Assembly (NCBI RefSeq): GCF_000696225.1
Contig: NZ_BAWN01000003.1
Span: 23,940-87,939 of the forward strand
Direction of reading: 5' to 3'
DNA from: Serpentinimonas barnesii
GTDB lineage: Bacteria; Pseudomonadota; Gammaproteobacteria; Burkholderiales; Burkholderiaceae_C
Length of the DNA stretch: 64,000 nucleotides
Positions 26,504-36,157 of this stretch are shown here, in pieces (position 1 is the stretch's first letter; the number at the start of each line of letters is the position of its first letter). The notes below the pieces were generated by a model, which did not search any database, was not told the DNA's origin, and was given only the letters and a program-made list of their open reading frames with translations. The translations under genes were made by a program, and so were the position numbers.

Positions 26504-27844
26504 TCAGAGCACCGCCTGCGCCGCCCGGTAGCCGCGCTCGGCGTTTACCCCGCGCAGCAACAGCAGCCCCAGCACGAAATACAGGCCGGTCACCAGCATG
26601 GCGCTGCGGTGGTCGCCACCGGTGAGCCAAGTCACCAGCCCGTAGGTGAGCGGGCCGACGATGGAGGCCAGCATCACCGCCAGCCCCCAGAGCCCAAAAA
26701 ACTCGGCGCGCTGGGCATCGGGTGCCAAGTAGCCCACCAGCGCGCGCCCGGCCGACTGGCTCGCCCCCAAGCACAGCCCGGCCAGATTGGCCGCAAGCCA
26801 AAAGCTGGCCGCGCTCTCGCTCGACCAGGCCACCAGCACCATGGCGATCCAGCCCAGCAGCGTGAGCGCAATGCCGCGCACCGGCCCGATGCGGTCTTGC
26901 AGGTAGCCAAAACCCAGCGCCCCGATGGCGGCGGTGATGTTGACGACAAAAATCATCATCACCGTTTGCGCGGTGTCAAAACCCATCACCTCTTGGGCGT
27001 AGATGGCGGCCAGGGCGATCACGGTCATGATGCCGGCCTGGTAAAAAACGATGCAGATGAGGAAGCGGCGCATGTCTTGGAAGCGGGCCGCTTCGCGCCA
27101 GGTTTTGGCCACCTGCGCCCAGGCCGAAACCGCTGACTTGGGTTGCGGCAGCGCGCGCTCGCGCACCCAGAAGAAAAACGGCAGCGCGGTGAGCGCAAAC
27201 AGCGCCGCCGTGATGAGCAGCGTGACCGGCACAAACTCAGAGGCCGTGTGCCCGCGCGCCTGCGCCCAATGGATGTAGGCCAGACACAGCGCCAGGCACA
27301 GCAAGCCCCCCACATAACCCAGCCCCCAGCCCCAGCCCGACAGCGTGCCCAAGCGCTGCGGCCGCGCCAGTTCGGGCAAAAAGGCCGCCACCAGATTGCC
27401 GCCGGTGCTAAAAAACGCATTCGACAGCACCAGCAGCGCCAAGGCCAGCACCACGCTGCCCGGCCCGATCCAGCCCAGCGCCGCGGTGGTGAGCACGCAA
27501 CCCACCGTGGTCAGGGCCGCCAGCCGCTTCTTGCCCGCGTGCACATCCGCCCAAGCGCCCAGCACCGGGGCGCTCAGCAGCACCAGCAGGTTGGAAAAGG
27601 CCAGGGCTGCGGTCCAAGCCAGCGTGGCCCAGGTGGTGCCGCCGGCGACGACCGCGACGAAATAAGCCCCGTAGATGGCCGTGATCACCACCGTGGTGTA
27701 GCCCGAATTGGCGAAGTCGAACATTGCCCAGCCCAGGGCCTCGCGGCGGCGCACGCCGGGGCGCAGCACCGGGCCCAATCCGAGCGGTGCTGCGGGGGGC
27801 GGCTGAAGGGGTTCGGGTGGCAGACTGGAATTCATCTTTGCCAT
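26504..27844 (-). CDS. MFS transporter of the UMF1 family
   Basis: About 446 residues with twelve predicted membrane helices. REALGWAMFDFANSGYTTVV at the N-terminus and SAGRALVGYLAPDAQRAEFFG in the C-terminal half are diagnostic of the UMF1 (Atg22-like) branch of the major facilitator superfamily. Fungal Atg22 exports amino acids from the vacuole; bacterial substrates are unknown. The start is uncertain: ATG 27844 and ATG 27835 are both plausible, and the frame is open further upstream. Confidence 0.85.
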   Translation of the reverse strand: MAKMNSSLPPEPLQPPPAAPLGLGPVLRPGVRRREALGWAMFDFANSGYTTVVITAIYGAYFVAVVAGGTTWATLAWTAALAFSNLLVLLSAPVLGAWADVHAGKKRLAALTTVGCVLTTAALGWIGPGSVVLALALLVLSNAFFSTGGNLVAAFLPELARPQRLGTLSGWGWGLGYVGGLLCLALCLAYIHWAQARGHTASEFVPVTLLITAALFALTALPFFFWVRERALPQPKSAVSAWAQVAKTWREAARFQDMRRFLICIVFYQAGIMTVIALAAIYAQEVMGFDTAQTVMMIFVVNITAAIGALGFGYLQDRIGPVRGIALTLLGWIAMVLVAWSSESAASFWLAANLAGLCLGASQSAGRALVGYLAPDAQRAEFFGLWGLAVMLASIVGPLTYGLVTWLTGGDHRSAMLVTGLYFVLGLLLLRGVNAERGYRAAQAVL

Positions 27845-27901
27845 GTTAACCGGCGCCCATGAAACCACGCAGACAGCGTCACGAACGGCCCCAGCCGGCC
27901 C

Positions 27902-28954
27902 CTACCACAGCACGGGCTCGATTTCCAGCCGAATGCCAAAGCGCTCATAGACGCTGGTTTGAATGGCTGCGGCCAGCGTCATCACCTCGGCGCCGCTGCA
28001 CGGGTGCTGGGCGTCGCTGCGGTTGACCAACACCAGCGCCTGCTTTTCATACACCCCCGCATGGCCCATGGTTTTGCCCTTCCAGCCGCAGGCCTCGATC
28101 AGCCAACCCGCTGCGAGCTTGATGCGCCCATCGGGCAGCGGGTAGTGCACCAGGGTCGGGTCGCGCGCGATGATGTCGGCGCACTGCTCGGGGCTGACCA
28201 GCGGATTTTTGAAAAAACTGCCGGCGTTGCCGATTTCGGCCGGATCGGGCAGCTTGGCGCGGCGGATTTGGCACACCCAATCAAAAATCTGCCGCGCCGT
28301 GGGCTGCGCCAAGCCCGCCTCGGCCGCTTTGCGCTCCAAATCCGCGTAGCCCAGCACCGGCTGCCAGCGCCGGGGCAGCCAAAAGCGCACGCGCGTGATC
28401 AGCGCCCGCCCGGCCAGCCCATAGCCCTGCTCCCCGGCGCGCTGGTGTTTGAACACCGAGTCGCGGTAGCCAAAGCCGCACTGCGCCGCATCGAGGCTGA
28501 ACACCTGCCCGCTGTGCAGATCGACCGCATCGAGCGAATGAAAGCGGTCTTGCAGCTCCAGCCCGTAGGCGCCGATGTTTTGTACTGGCGATGCGCCCAC
28601 GCTGCCGGGAATCAGCGCCAGGTTTTCCAGCCCCGGCCAGCCGCGGTCCAGCGTCCAAGCCACAAAATCGTGCCAGTCCTCGCCCGCTTCGGCCTCCACC
28701 AGATAGCCGGCCTCGGTTTCGCGCAGCAAGCGCCGCCCCTGCATTTCGACCTTGAGCACCAGGCGTTCGACGTCGCCCGTGAGCACGATGTTGCTGCCGC
28801 CCCCGAGCACGCGCACCTGATCGGGGCGCCAGCCGGGCTGGCCGATCAGGTCGGGTAGCAAGTCGGCCTTGCGCACGCGCAGCAGGCGCTGCGCCCGCGC
28901 TGCGATGCCAAATGTGTTGTAGGGCTGCAAGGCCACGCTTTTCTCGACTAACAT
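27902..28954 (-). CDS. murB: UDP-N-acetylenolpyruvoylglucosamine reductase
   Basis: A flavoenzyme of peptidoglycan precursor synthesis, 350 residues, the long type I form as in E. coli (342). FAD-binding motifs are [13 protein letters not shown] and [18 protein letters not shown]; the catalytic serine lies in [10 protein letters not shown]; the C-terminal IEPVLW ends the protein as in homologues. The ATG at 28954 ([17 protein letters not shown]) is used rather than the upstream ATG at 28978 because homologues start close to it. It is divergent from yajQ with a 38-nt gap. Confidence 0.94.
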   Translation of the reverse strand: MLVEKSVALQPYNTFGIAARAQRLLRVRKADLLPDLIGQPGWRPDQVRVLGGGSNIVLTGDVERLVLKVEMQGRRLLRETEAGYLVEAEAGEDWHDFVAWTLDRGWPGLENLALIPGSVGASPVQNIGAYGLELQDRFHSLDAVDLHSGQVFSLDAAQCGFGYRDSVFKHQRAGEQGYGLAGRALITRVRFWLPRRWQPVLGYADLERKAAEAGLAQPTARQIFDWVCQIRRAKLPDPAEIGNAGSFFKNPLVSPEQCADIIARDPTLVHYPLPDGRIKLAAGWLIEACGWKGKTMGHAGVYEKQALVLVNRSDAQHPCSGAEVMTLAAAIQTSVYERFGIRLEIEPVLW

Positions 28955-28992
28955 GCGGGGATTGTCGCACTCCCGCACTGAAAACCTCGCCC

Positions 28993-29478
28993 ATGCCCTC
29001 CTTCGACACCGTCCTCGAACCCAATCTGGTTGAAATCAAAAACGCGCTCGAGCAAACCAGCAAAGAAATCGGCACCCGCTTTGACTTCAAGGGCAGCGCC
29101 GCCGCCGTCGAGCTCAAAGACAAGGAAATTTTCCTGACCGCCGACAGCGATTTCCAGATCGGCCAAGTCGACGACATCCTGCGCGCCAAGCTGAGCAAGC
29201 GCAGCGTCGATGTGCGCTTCCTCGATGCCGGTAAAATCGAAAAAACCGGGGGTGACAAGGTGCGCCAAGTCCTCAAGGTGCGCGAAGGCATTGCCAGCGA
29301 AGACGGCAAAAAAATCCAGCAAGCCATCAAGGGCAGCAAGCTCAAACTGCAGGCTGCCATCCAGGGCGAGGCGGTGCGCGTCAGCGGCGCCAAGCGCGAC
29401 GACTTGCAGGCTGGCATGGCCCTGATCCGCCAAGCGCTGCCCGATTTGCCCTTGTCGTTTAATAATTTTCGCGACTGA
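28993..29478 (+). CDS. yajQ: YajQ family nucleotide-binding protein
   Basis: A 161-residue protein with two ferredoxin-like halves. [33 protein letters not shown] and the end [11 protein letters not shown] are characteristic. YajQ-family members bind nucleotides, and a Xanthomonas homologue is a cyclic-di-GMP effector that pairs with a transcription factor. The next gene, 16 nt downstream, encodes a degenerate HD-GYP-like protein, which makes a cyclic-di-GMP link worth considering. Confidence 0.95.
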   Translation: MPSFDTVLEPNLVEIKNALEQTSKEIGTRFDFKGSAAAVELKDKEIFLTADSDFQIGQVDDILRAKLSKRSVDVRFLDAGKIEKTGGDKVRQVLKVREGIASEDGKKIQQAIKGSKLKLQAAIQGEAVRVSGAKRDDLQAGMALIRQALPDLPLSFNNFRD

Positions 29479-29494
29479 ACGCGGTTTCAGCCCC

Positions 29495-30442
29495 ATGACC
29501 TTTGCCGCTGCGCCCGACCCCGCCTACGCCCTGATGCGCGATTGGACGCAGCGCTGGTCCGACCTCGAAACCGATCTGGCGCGCCTGCTGCTGCACCCAC
29601 ACGCCGACAGCAATTTTTGCGCCCGCTTGCAGACGCTGCAAAAGCAGGCCCACAGCCTGTTGCAGCTCGACCCCGATGCCAGCCTGTACTGGCTGCTGCA
29701 ACTCGCTGCCAGCACCAGCATCGGCTACAGCAGCTCGCACGCGCTGGTGTGCTGGGCCTTGTCGCGCTTGGTGGCTCCGGTGCTCGATTGCCCGCCCGCA
29801 CAGCAGCTCAGCCTGGCACACGCCGCCCTGACCATGAACATCGCCATGACGCAGCTGCAAAACACCTTGGCCGAGCAGCCCCGCGAACCCAGCGCCGAGC
29901 AGCGCGCCGCCATCGAGACCCACGCCGCCCGCAGCGCCCAGTGGTTGCGCGAGCTCGGCGTCACCGATGCCGACTGGTTGCACACGGTGGAGCTGCACCA
30001 CGAACTCCAAGACGATCTCGACACCCCAACCCGCTTGCTGCAAGCGGTGGACCGCTACGCGGCGCAGATCAGCCCGCGCGAAACCCGTGCCGGGCGCTGC
30101 GTCACCGACTCGGGTCGGCAGGCCGTGGTCGCCCATGCTTCGGGGGCGGTCAACGCCATCGGTCACGCCCTGCTGCGCACAGTCGGCATTTGCCCGCCCG
30201 GCAGCTTTGTGCGCCTCGAAGACGAATCCACCGCCGTGGTGCTGCGCCGCACCGATCGGCCGGATGCGCCCTGGGTGGCGGGTGTGCTCGATGCCAGCGG
30301 GGCCGCGCTGGCCGACCCCACGCTCATCGACACCCGCCTTGATGGCTGCGGCATTGCCGCCGCTTTGGTGGCGCAAACGGTGCGGGTGCGGCTCAACCAC
30401 GCCAGGCTGCTGCACCTGTCTCGCATCGCGCTGGCGCACTAG
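29495..30442 (+). CDS. Degenerate HD-GYP-like domain protein
   Basis: A 315-residue soluble protein. The order of helices matches HD-GYP phosphodiesterases: SSSHALVCWALSRL (around residue 76), LAHAALTMNIAMTQLQNTLA where the HD metal-binding motif is expected, HAARSAQWLRELGV, LHTVELHHELQDD, and RLLQAVDRYAAQISPRETRAG where the GYP region is expected. The canonical HD pair and GYP triad are absent, so catalysis on cyclic-di-GMP is doubtful. It may be a binding or scaffold protein. It follows yajQ by 16 nt on the same strand and converges with plsY. Confidence 0.7.
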   Translation: MTFAAAPDPAYALMRDWTQRWSDLETDLARLLLHPHADSNFCARLQTLQKQAHSLLQLDPDASLYWLLQLAASTSIGYSSSHALVCWALSRLVAPVLDCPPAQQLSLAHAALTMNIAMTQLQNTLAEQPREPSAEQRAAIETHAARSAQWLRELGVTDADWLHTVELHHELQDDLDTPTRLLQAVDRYAAQISPRETRAGRCVTDSGRQAVVAHASGAVNAIGHALLRTVGICPPGSFVRLEDESTAVVLRRTDRPDAPWVAGVLDASGAALADPTLIDTRLDGCGIAAALVAQTVRVRLNHARLLHLSRIALAH

Positions 30443-30474
30443 GCGGGGGCGGCAGCCGGGTGGGCTGCGCGGGC

Positions 30475-31107
30475 CTAGCTTTTTTTGCTGCCCACTTTGC
30501 TCTCTTGCCCCGCCAACAGGCGCTGGATGTTGCCCGAGTGGCGCCACAGCAGCAGCGCGCTCATGGCGGTGATGGCAATGCCCACCGCCGGTTGCACCTG
30601 CCACAAGGTGGTGCCCCCCAGCCAGTACAGCAGCGGCGCCGTCAACGCCGCCACAATGGCTGCCAAGGACGAGTAACGCAGGCCCACCAGCGTGAGCACC
30701 CACGCCCCCAGCACCGCCACACCCAGCCATGGCTCGAAGGCCAGCAGCACGCCAGCGGCGGTGGCCACGCCCTTGCCCCCCTGAAAACGCAGAAAAACCG
30801 GGTACAAGTGCCCAAGAAAAGCCGCCAAACCCACCAGCGCCACGGTGTTCCAGCCCAAGCCGAGCTGCGGCCCCCACTGCAGCACCAGCCACACCGGCAA
30901 CCAGCCCTTGAAGGCGTCGAGCAACAGCGTCAGGGCTGCAGCCACCTTGTTGCCCGAGCGCAGCACGTTGGTGGCGCCCGGGTTTTGGCTGCCGTAGGTG
31001 CGTGGGTCGCTCAGGCCCATAAGCCGGCTCACGAGCACGGCAAAAGACAAAGAGCCCATCAAATAGGCCAGCACGAGCGCTGGCAACCAGAGCCAATCGG
31101 TCATCAT
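30475..31107 (-). CDS. plsY: Acyl-phosphate glycerol-3-phosphate acyltransferase
   Basis: An inner-membrane enzyme making lysophosphatidic acid from acyl-phosphate and glycerol-3-phosphate; 210 residues with five predicted helices. The three PlsY motifs are present: [14 protein letters not shown] with [34 protein letters not shown] (phosphate-binding glycines) and [14 protein letters not shown]. The gene converges with the HD-GYP-like gene and is followed upstream by tas on the same strand, 19 nt away. Confidence 0.94.
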   Translation of the reverse strand: MMTDWLWLPALVLAYLMGSLSFAVLVSRLMGLSDPRTYGSQNPGATNVLRSGNKVAAALTLLLDAFKGWLPVWLVLQWGPQLGLGWNTVALVGLAAFLGHLYPVFLRFQGGKGVATAAGVLLAFEPWLGVAVLGAWVLTLVGLRYSSLAAIVAALTAPLLYWLGGTTLWQVQPAVGIAITAMSALLLWRHSGNIQRLLAGQESKVGSKKS

Positions 31108-31126
31108 CGGGTGTTCCTGTCGCGCA

Positions 31127-32197
31127 TTACTGCGCCGGGTCGCGCATCTGCAGGCGAACGGCGTCGATCGCCGCCAGCAACGGGGCTGGCAACTGCGTGC
31201 CCCAGGCGTTTAGGCAGGCATCGAGCTGCGCCACCGACGTAACCCCGATCAAGGTGCTGGCCACCTGCCACTTGGTGTAGCAAAAGGCCAGCGCCATTTG
31301 GCTTGGGTCGAGGCCGTGTTCGCGCGCCAAGGCGTTGTAGCGCCGCGCCGCCTCCAGCGCGGCGGCACGGCCCCAGCGCTGCTGGCGCATGCTGGCAAAG
31401 CGCGCCATGCGACCCACCGAAGGGTCGACACCCTCAAAGCCGCTGGCGTCGTACTTGCCGGTGAGCAGGCCAAAACCCAGCGGCGAATACGCCAGCAAGC
31501 CCACCCCGAGCCGGTGCAGGGTTTCGTCGAGCCCATTTTCCACGCTGCGGTTGATCAGGCAATAGGGGTTTTGCACGCTCGCCACGCGCGGCAGGCCGTG
31601 CTGCTCGGCTAGGCGCACGAACTCGTGCACACCGTAGGGGGTTTCGTTGGACAAGCCAATGGCGCGCACCTTGCCTTGCTGCACCAGTTGCGCCAGCGCC
31701 TGCAACTGCTCCAAGATCGAGGGGCAGGGCCGATCCCGGGCTGGCTCGTAGTAGAGCGTGCCAAACATCGGCACGTTGCGCGCCGGCCAGTGGATCTGAT
31801 ACAGGTCGATGACATCGGTACCCAGGCGGCGCAGGCTGTCTTCGCAAGCAGCCACGATCTCGGGCGCCGTCAGTCCGGTGTGCTCGCCCCGAATCCAGCT
31901 CATGCCGCGCGCAGGCCCGGCCACTTTGGTGGCCAGCAGCAGGCGCTGGCGCACCCCGGGGCGCGCCGCCAGCCATTGGCCGATGATGCGCTCGGTGGCG
32001 CCAAAGGTTTCGGCGCGCGGGGGCACCGAATACATTTCGGCGGTGTCAAAGAAGTTGACGCCGCGCTCAAGCGACCGGTCCATGATGGCAAAGGCTTCGG
32101 CCGGACCAACTTGCTCGCCAAAGGTCATGGTGCCCAGGCCAATCGCGGGCACGTGTAGGCCGCTTTGGCCGAGGGGGACAATTTTTATGGCTGACAT
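31127..32197 (-). CDS. tas: NADP(H)-dependent aldo-keto reductase, Tas type
   Basis: A 356-residue TIM-barrel reductase close to E. coli Tas (346). Family motifs include [29 protein letters not shown] (catalytic Asp and Tyr), the lysine in [24 protein letters not shown] (catalytic His) and [10 protein letters not shown]. The physiological substrate is unknown. The ATG at 32197 ([10 protein letters not shown]) is chosen; the frame stays open upstream only through the tRNA-Leu gene, which cannot be coding. Confidence 0.92.
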   Translation of the reverse strand: MSAIKIVPLGQSGLHVPAIGLGTMTFGEQVGPAEAFAIMDRSLERGVNFFDTAEMYSVPPRAETFGATERIIGQWLAARPGVRQRLLLATKVAGPARGMSWIRGEHTGLTAPEIVAACEDSLRRLGTDVIDLYQIHWPARNVPMFGTLYYEPARDRPCPSILEQLQALAQLVQQGKVRAIGLSNETPYGVHEFVRLAEQHGLPRVASVQNPYCLINRSVENGLDETLHRLGVGLLAYSPLGFGLLTGKYDASGFEGVDPSVGRMARFASMRQQRWGRAAALEAARRYNALAREHGLDPSQMALAFCYTKWQVASTLIGVTSVAQLDACLNAWGTQLPAPLLAAIDAVRLQMRDPAQ

Positions 32198-32226
32198 GCA
32201 AACTCCATGAACTGCCCACACCGATG

Positions 32227-32319
32227 TGGTGCCCCGAGCCGGAATCGAACCGGCACGCCGCTTATGCAGCAAGCGGCGGATTTTAAGTCCGCTGTGTCTA
32301 CCTGTTTCACCATCGGGGC
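32227..32319 (-). tRNA. tRNA-Leu (TAA)
   Basis: A 93-nt class II tRNA on the minus strand. The acceptor stem GCCCCGA pairs with TCGGGGC, the anticodon TAA lies in ACTTAAAAT, there is a long variable arm (GCCGCTTGCTGCATAAGCGGC), the T-loop is GTTCGAT and CCA is encoded. It lies 29 nt upstream of tas on the same strand. Confidence 0.97.
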
Positions 32320-32375
32320 GCAAGCGAACGATTCTAGCGCCCGGCAAGGCGACCCGGCAGGAGGCATCCGAGTCT

Positions 32376-32990
32376 TCAAGCCGCGCGCGGACTCCCCTTG
32401 ACCAGCGCCAGATAGGCGTGCCGGGTCGCGGGGGCGATGGCATCGAGCACCTGCTCGTAGGCGGTGCGGTGGCGCGCCAGCAGGCGGATCGAGGCCACGG
32501 TGCGCGACTTGCAAAACCAGTGGCAGGTGTGCTGAAACAGCATCAGCTCGGCCAGCAGGGTGTGGGCGCGCACCTTGGCGCTGCGCTGCCCGTGGTTGGC
32601 CACGGCGGCTTGCATGGCGTCGGCGTGCACGCGCAAGACGGCGCGCAAATCGAGCGTAGACTGGGGCAGCCAGCGCTCGATCATGGGCAAACTAAAGCGA
32701 CAAAGGCGGGTTTGCTCGGGCGGCAAGCGGCTCATGTCGGCGGCAAAGTCGCTCAACTGCTGCGCCAGTTGCGCCTCGGCCTCGCCCAACGCGGCCCACA
32801 TCGGGGCGCGGCGCTCGGCCTCGGGTTCACCCAGGGCGCGCAAGTAGCCGTGGTTGAGTTGCTCCATCAGCTTTTCGATCTGGTAGCGGCGCAAGTGGCT
32901 GCCCAGCAAGGCGATGCGCGCGCGCTCGCTGCGGCCTTTGAGCGTGAAGTAGCCCAGTCCCAACAAGAAAGCAATCAGAAAAGCGTCCAT
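32376..32990 (-). CDS. Conserved hypothetical membrane-anchored protein
   Basis: A 204-residue protein beginning with a short hydrophobic segment (MDAFLIAFLLGLGYFTLKG) that should anchor it in the membrane, followed by a largely helical, charged region with many Arg, Glu and Ala (RIALLGSHLRRYQIEKLMEQ, then QLAQQLSDFAADMSRLPPEQ). It matches no domain I can name. It starts 7 nt after ylqF and may be translated with it. The ATG at 32990 is used; upstream frame up to 33104 overlaps ylqF. Confidence 0.75.
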   Translation of the reverse strand: MDAFLIAFLLGLGYFTLKGRSERARIALLGSHLRRYQIEKLMEQLNHGYLRALGEPEAERRAPMWAALGEAEAQLAQQLSDFAADMSRLPPEQTRLCRFSLPMIERWLPQSTLDLRAVLRVHADAMQAAVANHGQRSAKVRAHTLLAELMLFQHTCHWFCKSRTVASIRLLARHRTAYEQVLDAIAPATRHAYLALVKGSPRAA

Positions 32991-32997
32991 GGGGGGC

Positions 32998-33948
32998 TCA
33001 GTCGTGGGTGGCGCGGACCAATGGGGGTTTGGCCAAGCGGGCCGCAGCGCGTTCGGCGGCGCGCTCGGCCTCAACTTGCTGGGCCGCGTGCAGCCACTGG
33101 GCAAATTGCTGCGGCGATTCGAGCGTGATGGGCCCCAAGGCGGCGCTGCGAAAATCGCTCAACAGCACCTCGGCGGCTTTTTGGGTGTTCAGGCGCCCGC
33201 CGGGAAGCAGGCAGCCCCGGCGCTGGCCGATGGCTTGCAGCAGCGCGTCTTCGGGCAAGGCGGCAATCTGCTGCACCGACAGCGGCAGTTGGTAGCGCGC
33301 CTGCAGCAACGCGGCGTAGGGCTGGCGCAGCCGCAGCAGCAGTTCCAACGCCACGCTTTCTTCGTCGTAGGCGTTGCGCCCCACCGCCCCGCTGGCGGCC
33401 AACAGATAGCCGCTTTCGGGCACGATGATCTTGGGCCACAGCACGCCCGGGGTGTCGTAGAGGTAAAAATCGTCGGCCAGCAAAATGCGCTGCTCCGCCC
33501 GCGTAACCCCAGCTTCGTCGGCAACACGGGTGGCGCGCTTGCCCACCAAGGTGTTGATGAGGGTCGATTTGCCCACATTGGGGATGCCGCCGATGAGCAC
33601 CCGCATGGGCTTGGCTAGCCCGCCGCGCCTGGGTGCCAGCTCGTGGCAAGCGCCGATCAGGGCGCGCGCCGGCCCGGCCATGCCGGCATCGAGGCCAATG
33701 GCGCGCGTGCGTGGCTGGGCGTTGTAATGTTCCAACCAAGCTTGCGTCAGGGCTGGGTCGGCCAAGTCCTGCTTGTTGAGAATTTTCAGCGTCGGCTTGG
33801 GGCCAATCAGGCGCGCCAGCATTGGGTTGGCGCTTGAGCCCGGCAACCGCGCATCGAGCAGCTCGATCACCACGTCGATGGACTTGAGGCGCTCGGCGAT
33901 CGCTTTTTGCGTCGCGTGCATGTGCCCGGGAAACCATTGCACCGCCAT
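32998..33948 (-). CDS. ylqF: Ribosome biogenesis GTPase YlqF/RbgA
   Basis: A circularly permuted GTPase that assists late assembly of the 50S subunit; 316 residues. The permuted order is visible: VQWFPGHMHATQKAI at the N-terminus, G4 motif ILNKQDLAD (about 57-65), then G1 IGGIPNVGKSTLIN (about 118-131) and G3 DTPGVLWP. The C-terminal helical domain ends in a basic, Ala-rich tail. Downstream is the membrane-anchored hypothetical gene and upstream a phosphatase gene, all on one strand. Confidence 0.94.
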   Translation of the reverse strand: MAVQWFPGHMHATQKAIAERLKSIDVVIELLDARLPGSSANPMLARLIGPKPTLKILNKQDLADPALTQAWLEHYNAQPRTRAIGLDAGMAGPARALIGACHELAPRRGGLAKPMRVLIGGIPNVGKSTLINTLVGKRATRVADEAGVTRAEQRILLADDFYLYDTPGVLWPKIIVPESGYLLAASGAVGRNAYDEESVALELLLRLRQPYAALLQARYQLPLSVQQIAALPEDALLQAIGQRRGCLLPGGRLNTQKAAEVLLSDFRSAALGPITLESPQQFAQWLHAAQQVEAERAAERAAARLAKPPLVRATHD

Positions 33949-33975
33949 ATCGTGTTCTTTCTGGTGCGCGAAGGT

Positions 33976-34635
33976 TTAGGCGTGCGCGGCCAACCAAGCG
34001 CGCAGCTCGGCCACCGAATGCGCCACGTGCAGGGGCTGCAGGGCCTCGAAATGCGCATGGTCGTGGGCGCCGTAGCTCACGCCCACACTGGCGCAGCCGG
34101 CGTTGCGCGCCATTTGCAAATCGTGCGTGGTGTCGCCGATCATGAGCGTGCGCTCGGGGGCGGTGTCAAAAGTTTGCATGAGCTCGTGCAGCATCAGGGG
34201 GTGCGGCTTGCCGGCGGTTTCGTCGGCGGTGCGCGAGCCATCGAACACCCCTTGCAACTGCACCGATTGCAACGCTTCGTCGAGGCCACGGCGGCTTTTT
34301 CCCGTGGCCACCACCAGCAGGTGCTGGCGCTGGCGCAATTCGGCCAGCAGCGCCAGCACCCCATCAAACAAGGTCAGCTCGTGCTGCTGCGCCAGGTAAT
34401 GCTGCTGGTAGCGCTGGCCCAACAGGGGGTAGCGCTCGGGAGGCACATCGGGCGCGACATGCGCCAGCGCCTGCATCAGGCCCATGCCGATCACCCAAGC
34501 GGCCTGCTCGTCGCTGGGCACCCGGCCGCCGACGTCGCTCACCGCAGCCTGGATCGCGCGCACGATCTGCGCGGTGGAATCGAACAGGGTGCCGTCCCAG
34601 TCGAAGGCGATGAGGTCGAATTGACGCGGGCGCAT
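33976..34635 (-). CDS. gph: HAD-family phosphatase, Gph/PpaX-like
   Basis: A 219-residue HAD hydrolase. Motif I is AFDWDGTLFDS (nucleophile Asp), motif II VVATGKS, motif III lysine in ADETAGKPHPLML, and motif IV MIGDTTHDLQMARNAG. Sequence and size fit phosphoglycolate phosphatase or a related pyrophosphatase; the motif DWDGT in place of DLDGT is common in the beta-proteobacterial homologues that lie beside rluC. The substrate cannot be fixed. Upstream lies an H-NS-like gene with a GC-rich hairpin in between. Confidence 0.88.
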   Translation of the reverse strand: MRPRQFDLIAFDWDGTLFDSTAQIVRAIQAAVSDVGGRVPSDEQAAWVIGMGLMQALAHVAPDVPPERYPLLGQRYQQHYLAQQHELTLFDGVLALLAELRQRQHLLVVATGKSRRGLDEALQSVQLQGVFDGSRTADETAGKPHPLMLHELMQTFDTAPERTLMIGDTTHDLQMARNAGCASVGVSYGAHDHAHFEALQPLHVAHSVAELRAWLAAHA

Positions 34636-34701
34636 GGGACGGAAAAGAAAAAAGGGGCGGGCAAACCGGAGGGGCGCGACTGCAAACGGCGCCGCAACGA
34701 C

Positions 34702-34724
34702 AAAGGGCGCAGCGCGCGCCCTTT
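34702..34724 (-). terminator. GC-rich hairpin downstream of the H-NS-like gene
   Basis: A 9-bp stem (AAAGGGCGC at 34702-34710, GCGCCCTTT at 34716-34724) with a 5-nt loop lies between the H-NS-like gene and gph on the minus strand. The 3' side lacks a clear T-run, so it may be an attenuator or a processed end rather than a full terminator. Confidence 0.4.
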
Positions 34725-34810
34725 GAATCGGCAGCGCGCAGCGCGCCCGAAGGCAAGCTGCGGCACGCCGCGCATTATCGCAGAACGGCTGCGCCAGCGC
34801 AGCCGCGCGC

Positions 34811-35107
34811 TCAAATGCGGTAGTTTTCGATGTTTTTGCCCTCGGCTTGCAGGGCCCGCACCCACTCGGGCTTGCGCCCCGGCCCGCCAGACCAGGTTTC
34901 GCCGTTGGGGCCTTTGAATTTGGCCGGGGCTTTGGCGCGCGCACCGGCTTTGCGCACGGCAGCGCCCAAGTCTTCGAGCGTAATGCCGTGCTCTTTCATG
35001 GTGGCCTTGATGCCCACAATAACATTGGCCAATTCCTGCTTGCGCACCTGTTCGGCTTGCAGCAGCAGGGCTTCGGCTTGGGCTTTGAGTTCGGCGTAGG
35101 TTGCCAT
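34811..35107 (-). CDS. H-NS family nucleoid-associated protein
   Basis: A 98-residue protein with an N-terminal coiled-coil oligomerisation region (MATYAELKAQAEALLLQAEQ) and a C-terminal H-NS DNA-binding domain (KFKGPNGETWSGGPGRKPEW). It resembles the short H-NS-like proteins of Burkholderia and Bordetella. These coat AT-rich DNA and silence transferred genes. The TWSGxGRxPxW core is intact except for Gly-Pro after SGG. It lies alone between rluC and gph. Confidence 0.93.
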   Translation of the reverse strand: MATYAELKAQAEALLLQAEQVRKQELANVIVGIKATMKEHGITLEDLGAAVRKAGARAKAPAKFKGPNGETWSGGPGRKPEWVRALQAEGKNIENYRI

Positions 35108-35152
35108 ATCGGGGTTCCTTTAACGGAAAGTTAACAAGAGCCTCGATTGTAA

Positions 35153-36157
35153 TCACAAAAAGCGCTGGCAATCGGTCCAATCCAACAAATCGCGTGGCAA
35201 AGCCGCTTGCAGTTGCAACTCCTGCCCGTGCAAAGGGTGCGCGAAACGCAATTGCCAGGCGTGCAAAAACATGCGCTTGCCACCGAGTTTTTGCAAGGCG
35301 CGGTTCCAGCCAAAGTCACCGTATTTGTCATCGCCCGCGATCGGGTGCCCGGCGTGCGACAAATGGACCCGAATCTGGTGCGTGCGCCCGGTTTTAATCG
35401 TCACGGCCAGCAGCGTCGCCATTTGCGCCGCGCCCGTGTCATCGGTGTCGCCCAAAGCCAACTGCCCGAGCACGCGCACCAAGCTGATCGAGCGCATGCC
35501 CTGCGGGTCGTGCTCGTCGGTGACGCGCACCCGGCGCTCGCCATCGGGCAGCAAATACTTGTGCAAGGGCCAGTCGAGCACCTTGAGCCGGTCCGGCCAG
35601 ACCCCCTTGACCAGGGCCAAATAGGTTTTGCCCATGCTGCGTTGGCGCAATTGGTCTTGCAACGTGCGCAGCACACTGCGTTTTTTGGCCACCAGCAAAA
35701 TGCCGCTGGTGTCGCGGTCCAGCCGGTGCACCAACTCCAGCAGCGGCGCCTGGGGCCGGGCCCGGCGCAACTGCTCGATCACGCCAAACGAAACCCCGCT
35801 GCCACCGTGCACCGCCACCCCGGCGGGCTTGTCGATGGCCAACAGGGCGTCGTCCTCGAAGAGCACGGGGAACTCGCGCGGCGGCGCGGCGCTTGGCCCG
35901 TCGGCCTGCGCGCCGGCGCTCACGGGCAAGCGCAGCGGCGGTATGCGCAGCACGTCGCCCGTCGCAACCCGGCTGTCGGCCTGCACCCGGCCCTTGTTGC
36001 GCCGCACCTCACCAGAGCGTATGACGCGGTAGATCAGGCTTTTGGGCGCGCCTTTGAGCTCGCGCAGCAGGTAGTTGTCGAGCCGCTGGCCGTCGGATTC
36101 GGCATCGACCACAAGCTGGCGCACGCCAGCACTGGAATTGTTTATAATGGTTGTCAC
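35153..36157 (-). CDS. rluC: 23S rRNA pseudouridine synthase RluC
   Basis: A 334-residue synthase modifying positions 955, 2504 and 2580 in E. coli 23S rRNA. An N-terminal S4 domain (QRLDNYLLRELKGAPKSLIY) is followed by the RluA catalytic motif HRLDRDTSGILLVAKK with its Asp, and by KTGRTHQIRVHLSHAGHPIAG. The start is GTG at 36157 (MTTIINN); it fits homologues. It is divergent from rne, the usual arrangement in beta-proteobacteria, with a long rne leader between. Confidence 0.95.
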   Translation of the reverse strand: MTTIINNSSAGVRQLVVDAESDGQRLDNYLLRELKGAPKSLIYRVIRSGEVRRNKGRVQADSRVATGDVLRIPPLRLPVSAGAQADGPSAAPPREFPVLFEDDALLAIDKPAGVAVHGGSGVSFGVIEQLRRARPQAPLLELVHRLDRDTSGILLVAKKRSVLRTLQDQLRQRSMGKTYLALVKGVWPDRLKVLDWPLHKYLLPDGERRVRVTDEHDPQGMRSISLVRVLGQLALGDTDDTGAAQMATLLAVTIKTGRTHQIRVHLSHAGHPIAGDDKYGDFGWNRALQKLGGKRMFLHAWQLRFAHPLHGQELQLQAALPRDLLDWTDCQRFL

